Shown here: piece by piece, positions 59,778 to 64,000 of the stretch
Layout: each line of letters opens with the position of its first letter
Position numbering within the stretch: the first letter of the stretch is position 1
Source of the DNA: VRUE01 sp963840565
GTDB lineage: Bacteria > Actinomycetota > Thermoleophilia > Solirubrobacterales > 70-9
DNA: 64,000 bases
Assembly (NCBI GenBank): GCA_963840565.1
Contig: CAWIZH010000002.1
Span: 1,054,001 to 1,118,000, forward strand
Direction of reading: 5' to 3'
The notes under the pieces: model-generated
What the model was told of the DNA's origin: nothing
Databases searched by the model: none
What the model saw: the letters and a program-made list of their open reading frames with translations, nothing else
Position numbers and translations under genes: made by a program

Positions 59778-61103
59778 ATGAGCGACCGTTACTCGCAGGT
59801 CGTCAACGCTCCCGTCGTCTCCACCCTGGCGGGACAACTCGGGCTGCCGCGCCCGGTCGAGCTCGACCGCTACAAGGCCGGCGCGCCGGTCGTCTCCGGC
59901 CGCGTGCTCTCCGGCGCCGCCCCGGGCGGCCGCCTCAGCAAGGCGCTCTCGGCCTTCCTCGACCAGATCAAGGCCGAACGGGCCGGCACCGAGGGCCCGG
60001 CCAAGGCGCTCGTCTTCGACGCCACCGGGATCGCCGACTCGACCGAGCTGGTCGAGCTGCAGCGCTTCTTCTACCCCGCCGCCGGCCGTCTGCAGCGCAG
60101 CGGCCGCGTCGTCGTGCTCGGCACGCCGCCGGCGCAGGCGGGCTCGCCCCGCGCCGCCACGGCGCAGCGAGCCCTGGAGGGGTTCACCCGCTCGCTGGCC
60201 AAGGAGGTCGGCGGCAAGGGCTCGACCGTGCAGCTGGTGCTGGTCGAGCCCGGCGCCGAGGACGAGCTTGCCTCGACCCTGCGTTTCCTGCTCTCGCCGC
60301 GCTCGGCCTACGTCTCCGGCCAGGTGGTCACGGTCGGCAAGGCGGTCGCTGCCACTCCCGAGATCGATTGGGAGCAGCCGCTGGCGGGCAAACTGGCGCT
60401 GGTCACCGGCGCTTCGCGCGGCATCGGCGAGGCGATCGCGACGACGCTGCGCCGCGACGGGGCCGACCTGGTCCTGCTCGACGTGCCGGCGCTCTCCGCC
60501 GACCTGACCAAGGTCGCCGAGCGGCTCGAAGCGGAGACGATCGAGCTCGACATCACCGAGCCCGACGCGTCGCTGCAGATCGCCGCGGCAATTCCCGACG
60601 GGATCGACGTGCTCGTCCACAACGCCGGCGTCACCCGCGATCGCACGATCGCCAAGATGCCGGAGGAGCGCTGGTCCTCGCTGATGGAGATCAATCTCTC
60701 CAGCGAGGAGCGGATCGACGACGAGCTGCTCGAGCGTGGGCTGCTGCGCCCCAACGGGCGCATCGTCTGCGTCTCCTCGATGAGCGGCATCGCCGGCAAC
60801 TCCGGTCAGACCAACTACGCGACCTCGAAGGCCGGCGTGATCGGGATGGTCGAAGCGATGGCGCCCGAGCTCGCTGGGCGGGGAGTGACGATCAACGCCG
60901 TCGCCCCCGGCTTCATCGAGACGCAGATGACGGCGGCGATGCCGATCGCCCCGCGCGAAGCCGGCCGCCGCCTCAGCAGCCTCTCGCAGGGCGGCCTGCC
61001 GGTCGACGTCGCCGAGACGATCGCCTGGTTCGCCAGCCCGGCCTCGACCGCGCTCAGCGGCAACACCGTCCGCGTCTGCGGCCAGAACCTGCTGGGGGCG
61101 TGA
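59778..61103 (+). CDS. fabG4: High-molecular-weight 3-oxoacyl reductase (FabG4-like)
   Basis: 441 residues, longer than the usual 250 of FabG. The first 200 form a degenerate Rossmann or flavodoxin-like domain (KALVFDATGIADSTELVELQ, VQLVLVEPGAEDELASTLRF). The C-terminal SDR domain has the TGASRGIGE turn (about residue 209), IDVLVHNAGVTRD, and the catalytic Tyr347/Lys351 (NYATSKAG). HMw-FabG proteins use NADH to act on 3-oxoacyl-CoA or -ACP. Strong ribosome binding site AGGAGG precedes ATG 59778. The stop overlaps maoC. Confidence 0.88.
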   Translation: MSDRYSQVVNAPVVSTLAGQLGLPRPVELDRYKAGAPVVSGRVLSGAAPGGRLSKALSAFLDQIKAERAGTEGPAKALVFDATGIADSTELVELQRFFYPAAGRLQRSGRVVVLGTPPAQAGSPRAATAQRALEGFTRSLAKEVGGKGSTVQLVLVEPGAEDELASTLRFLLSPRSAYVSGQVVTVGKAVAATPEIDWEQPLAGKLALVTGASRGIGEAIATTLRRDGADLVLLDVPALSADLTKVAERLEAETIELDITEPDASLQIAAAIPDGIDVLVHNAGVTRDRTIAKMPEERWSSLMEINLSSEERIDDELLERGLLRPNGRIVCVSSMSGIAGNSGQTNYATSKAGVIGMVEAMAPELAGRGVTINAVAPGFIETQMTAAMPIAPREAGRRLSSLSQGGLPVDVAETIAWFASPASTALSGNTVRVCGQNLLGA

Positions 61104-62023
61104 TGACGGCGCGCACGCTCGAAAGCTCACCCAGCATCCTGCCGCTCTACGCCCGCGCCGCGGCGCCGATGATCCCGGGCGCCTCGCTGCTGCCCTTCGT
61201 CCCCGGCGGCGGCGGCGAGATCCCCGATCTCGAGCTCGACCTCGCCGGCGTGCGGGCCAAGCCCGAGGACGTCGCCGCCTACGCCAAGGTCTGCGGCTTC
61301 GCCCTGCGCGACCATCTCCCCCCCACCTACCCGCACGTGCTCGCCTTCCCGCTGCACATGGCGGTAATGGCGGATGGCAGCTTCCCCTTCGGCGCCGTCG
61401 GCCTGGTCCACGTCGAGAACCGGATCGAGCAGCATCGCCGCATCGGCATCGGCGAGGAGCTGGCGATCAACGTGCGGCCAACCAAGCTGCAGCCGCACTC
61501 CAAGGGCCGCACCTTCTCGCTGCTGACCAAGGTCACCGTGGATGGCGAGCTGGTCTGGGAGAGCACCAGCACGATGCTGCGCCGCGGCAAGGGCGACGAC
61601 AGCGCCGGCGGAGGGAAGTCCTTCGACCCGCTGGTCGCCGATACGGCAGCCAGCGCCGAGTGGAAGCTCGGCGGCGACCTCGGCCGCAGCTACGCCACCG
61701 TCTCCGGCGACCGCAACCCGATCCACATGCACTCGCTGACGGCGAAGCCGCTCGGTTTCCCCGGCGCGATCGCCCACGGCATGTGGACCAAGGCCCGCTG
61801 CCTCGCCGCGCTCGACAGCCGCTTGCCCGACGCCTTCGCCGTCGACGTTCGCTTCCGCAAGCCGATTTTGCTGCCGGCGCGCGTCGAGTTTGCCAGCGCC
61901 GCCGAGGGCGAGGAGATCGCCTTCGCCGTACGTGACGCCAAACGGCAGACCCCACATCTCGACGGCCGTGCGCGGCCGCTCGAGCCCAAGCCCAACGCCA
62001 ATACCGGGAGGAAGTCCAAGTGA
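61103..62023 (+). CDS. Double hot-dog MaoC-family enoyl-CoA hydratase/dehydratase
   Basis: 306 residues. The hydratase motif region GRSYATVSGDRNPIHMHSLT, AKPLGFPGAIAHGMWTKARC has the D-x4-H catalytic pair (Asp, His). The N-terminal half is a second, inactive-looking hot-dog fold. It resembles mycobacterial HtdX and probably hydrates enoyl-CoA to (R)-3-hydroxyacyl-CoA or runs the reverse. The start ATG overlaps the fabG4 stop, and the stop overlaps the next start (GTGA). Confidence 0.85.
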   Translation: MTARTLESSPSILPLYARAAAPMIPGASLLPFVPGGGGEIPDLELDLAGVRAKPEDVAAYAKVCGFALRDHLPPTYPHVLAFPLHMAVMADGSFPFGAVGLVHVENRIEQHRRIGIGEELAINVRPTKLQPHSKGRTFSLLTKVTVDGELVWESTSTMLRRGKGDDSAGGGKSFDPLVADTAASAEWKLGGDLGRSYATVSGDRNPIHMHSLTAKPLGFPGAIAHGMWTKARCLAALDSRLPDAFAVDVRFRKPILLPARVEFASAAEGEEIAFAVRDAKRQTPHLDGRARPLEPKPNANTGRKSK

Positions 62024-63372
62024 CCACCAGCACCGACACCGAGCGGAACGCGAGCGTCGCCGAGCGCGGCATGGGTTTCGGCCTGCGCCAGCTCAACCGC
62101 CTCGCCGGCTCTGACCTGCTCGACCGAATCCGCCTGCGCAAGCAGGTCGAGCGCGCCCTCTTCCAGGGCACCAAGAACGGCTTCCGCTCGGCAACCGCCG
62201 CCGGCCGCACCTTCAAGGCCGCTCAGCAGCTGGGCAAACCGGCGCGGCAGAAGAAGGGCAAATCCAAAGGCCTCTTCGACCTCGGCCCTGACGACGAGCA
62301 GCAGATGTTCCAGGAGGCGGGCCGCGATTTCGCCGCGGCGAAGATCCGCCCTGCCGCCCACGACGCCGACGATGCCTGCGAGACGCCGGCCGAGCTGCTG
62401 AACGAAGCCGCTGAGCTCGGGGTCAACATGCTCGGCGTCCCCGAGGAGCTCGGCGGCGTCATGCACGAGCAAGCCGCGGTGACCAGCGTGCTGATCGGCG
62501 AGGCCCTCGCCAACGGCGACATGGGCATCGCCTACGCGGCGCTCTCCCCCGGCGCCGTCGCCACCGCGATCGGCCACTGGGGCAGCGCCGAGCAGGAGGC
62601 CACATACCTGCCGGCCTTCACCGGCGAGGACGTCCCCGCCGCCGCACTGGCGATCCTCGAGCCGCGGCCGCTCTTCGACCCGCTGAAGCTGGAGACCACC
62701 GCCAAGAAGAAGGGCGACGAGTGGATCCTCAAGGGGGCCAAGTCGCTGCTTGCCCGCGCCAAGGAGTGCGAGCTCTTCGTGATTGCCGCCGAGGCCGAGG
62801 GAATCGGCCCGGCCCTGTTCGTGGTCGAGTCCGGCGCCAAAGGCCTCTCGGTCGAAGCGGAGCCGGCGATGGGCCTGCGGCCCGCCGCCACCGGTCGCCT
62901 GCTGATCGAGAACGTCAAGCTGCCGGCCAGCGCCCTGCTCGGCGAGGACACGGCGAAGGCCGAGGACTACGTCGACTGCATCAACCGCTCGCGAGTCGCC
63001 TGGTGCGGACTCGCGACCGGCGCCGCCCAGGCCGTCCTCGACTACGTCATCCCCTACGTCAACGACCGCAAGGCCTTCGGCGAACCGATTTCCAACCGCC
63101 AGGGAGTCGCCTTCGGCGTCTCCGACATCGGCATCGAGAGCGAAGGGATGCGCCTCGCCACCTATCGGGCGGCCAGCCGCGCCGACCGCGGCGAGAAGTT
63201 CTCCCGCGAGGCGGCGATCGCCCGCCGGCTCTGCGCCGTCAAGGGAATGCAGATCGGCTCCGAAGGAGTGCAGCTGCTCGGCGGCCACGGCTTCGTCAAG
63301 GAGCACCCGGTCGAGCGCTGGTACCGAGACCTGCGAGCAGCGGGCGTGATGGAGGGCGCCCTGCTCGTCTAG
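62020..63372 (+). CDS. Acyl-CoA dehydrogenase-family protein
   Basis: 450 residues with an unusual basic N-terminal extension of about 85 residues (RLRKQVERALFQGTKNGFRS, GKPARQKKGKSKGLFD) before the dehydrogenase body (MFQEAGRDFAAAKIRPAAHD, GVNMLGVPEELGGVMHEQAA, NRSRVAWCGLATGAAQAVLD, GVQLLGGHGFVKEHPVERWY). The middle-domain substrate motif is weaker than usual, and the catalytic Glu is not obvious. It may act as a partner subunit of the next gene's enzyme, a heteromeric acyl-CoA dehydrogenase. Confidence 0.8.
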   Translation: MTTSTDTERNASVAERGMGFGLRQLNRLAGSDLLDRIRLRKQVERALFQGTKNGFRSATAAGRTFKAAQQLGKPARQKKGKSKGLFDLGPDDEQQMFQEAGRDFAAAKIRPAAHDADDACETPAELLNEAAELGVNMLGVPEELGGVMHEQAAVTSVLIGEALANGDMGIAYAALSPGAVATAIGHWGSAEQEATYLPAFTGEDVPAAALAILEPRPLFDPLKLETTAKKKGDEWILKGAKSLLARAKECELFVIAAEAEGIGPALFVVESGAKGLSVEAEPAMGLRPAATGRLLIENVKLPASALLGEDTAKAEDYVDCINRSRVAWCGLATGAAQAVLDYVIPYVNDRKAFGEPISNRQGVAFGVSDIGIESEGMRLATYRAASRADRGEKFSREAAIARRLCAVKGMQIGSEGVQLLGGHGFVKEHPVERWYRDLRAAGVMEGALLV

Positions 63373-63404
63373 GCGACCGCCGAGACTCGAAGCGAAAGGC
63401 AACG

Positions 63405-64000
63405 ATGATCAATCTCGAGATACCCAAGAAGTTCAAGCCACTGGCCACGCAGGCCAACCAGGTCGCGACCGAGGTCTTCCGGCCGATCTCGCGCAAGTAC
63501 GACGAGGCCGAGCACTCCTACCCGAAAGAGCTCGACATGCTGGCGTCGCTGATCGACGGCATGAACGAGGGCTCCGACATCGGCGGCGCCGGTGCCGCCG
63601 GCGTGCGCCGCGAGAAGAGCGACGACGGCGAGAACCGCAACGGCTCCAACCTCTCGACCGTGCTCGGCATCATCGAGCTCTGCTGGGGCGACGTCGGTCT
63701 GCTGCTCTCGATGCCGCGGCAGGGCCTTGGCAACTCGGCAATCGCCTCGGTGGCAACCGAGGCGCAGCTGGAGCAGTACGGCGGCAAGTGGGCGGCGATG
63801 GCGATCACCGAGCCGGAAGCCGGCTCGGACTCGGCGGCGATCCGCACCACGGCGGAGCTCGACGGCGACGAATACGTGCTCAACGGCGAGAAGATCTTCG
63901 TCACCTCGGGCGACCGCGCCGACCTGATCGTGGTCTGGGCCTCACTCGACCGCTCGAAAGGGCGGGCGGCGATCAAGTCGTTCATCGTCGAGCGCGACAA
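63405..64000 (+). CDS. Acyl-CoA dehydrogenase, 5' part (runs off the window)
   Basis: The ATG at 63405, 32 bp after the previous stop, opens INLEIPKKFKPLATQANQVA and stays open to the window end (198 codons). LSMPRQGLGNSAIASVATEA and ITEPEAGSDSAAIRTTAELD are normal for the family (ITEPEAGSD is the FAD/substrate motif). It is the sixth gene of the beta-oxidation operon. Pairing of two dehydrogenase genes in tandem suggests a heterocomplex, as is known for some actinobacterial FadE pairs. Confidence 0.85.
   Translation, partial: MINLEIPKKFKPLATQANQVATEVFRPISRKYDEAEHSYPKELDMLASLIDGMNEGSDIGGAGAAGVRREKSDDGENRNGSNLSTVLGIIELCWGDVGLLLSMPRQGLGNSAIASVATEAQLEQYGGKWAAMAITEPEAGSDSAAIRTTAELDGDEYVLNGEKIFVTSGDRADLIVVWASLDRSKGRAAIKSFIVERD

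Overview
The window is a high-GC actinobacterial chromosome segment. It looks like a member of class Thermoleophilia (Solirubrobacterales-like). This rests on the protein repertoire (ethylmalonyl-CoA pathway enzymes, GTP-type PEP carboxykinase, a FabG4-type beta-oxidation operon, an F420-related CofG remnant, collagen-like and DUF4333 lipoproteins) and on promoter-like TAGRNTTC boxes placed directly in front of start codons. It is an inference, not a database match. No rRNA, tRNA, CRISPR array, insertion sequence or phage was found.

Layout. 0-12 kb holds a CofG remnant, aquaporin, a NMT1/ThiY-like lipoprotein, a manganese module (mntR/NRAMP), ygfZ, rmuC, crotonyl-CoA carboxylase/reductase, a PQQ-type sugar dehydrogenase and clpS. 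This part is marked by many single-base frameshifts in otherwise well conserved genes. 12-26 kb is metabolic: ethylmalonyl-CoA mutase, a MaoC hydratase, an acyl-CoA dehydrogenase and a malyl/methylmalyl-CoA lyase (with ccr, the core of the ethylmalonyl-CoA pathway), plus p-aminobenzoate genes, a CAP-domain protein and a large collagen-like secreted protein. 26-48 kb is a surface-polysaccharide island: several glycosyltransferases (three in unusual fusions), two polytopic membrane proteins, an ABC exporter pair (Wzm/Wzt type), a GH5 hydrolase and five tandem secreted GH26-like hydrolases. 48-55 kb carries pckG, a DUF4333 lipoprotein, an AbiE toxin-antitoxin pair, a succinyl-CoA synthetase-like pair with a small ferredoxin, and a HxlR regulator. 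55-64 kb carries an MMPL transporter, a 540-bp non-coding stretch with two very long inverted repeats, and a TetR-thiolase-FabG4-MaoC-acyl-CoA dehydrogenase operon that runs off the window.

How the genes may work together: fatty acids degraded by the 58-64 kb operon yield acetyl-CoA. Ccr, Ecm, the dehydrogenase, hydratase and lyase can convert acetyl-CoA-derived units to glyoxylate and C4 acids. The succinyl-CoA synthetase-like pair and PEP carboxykinase lead on to gluconeogenesis, which would supply sugars for the polysaccharide island.

The most unusual signals are structural: a 45-bp palindrome inserted in frame in pabB, two copies of an intercistronic hairpin with a tRNA T-arm-like loop, twin 27-bp and 24-bp perfect inverted repeats in one intergenic region, and the five-gene GH26 array with signs of gene conversion.
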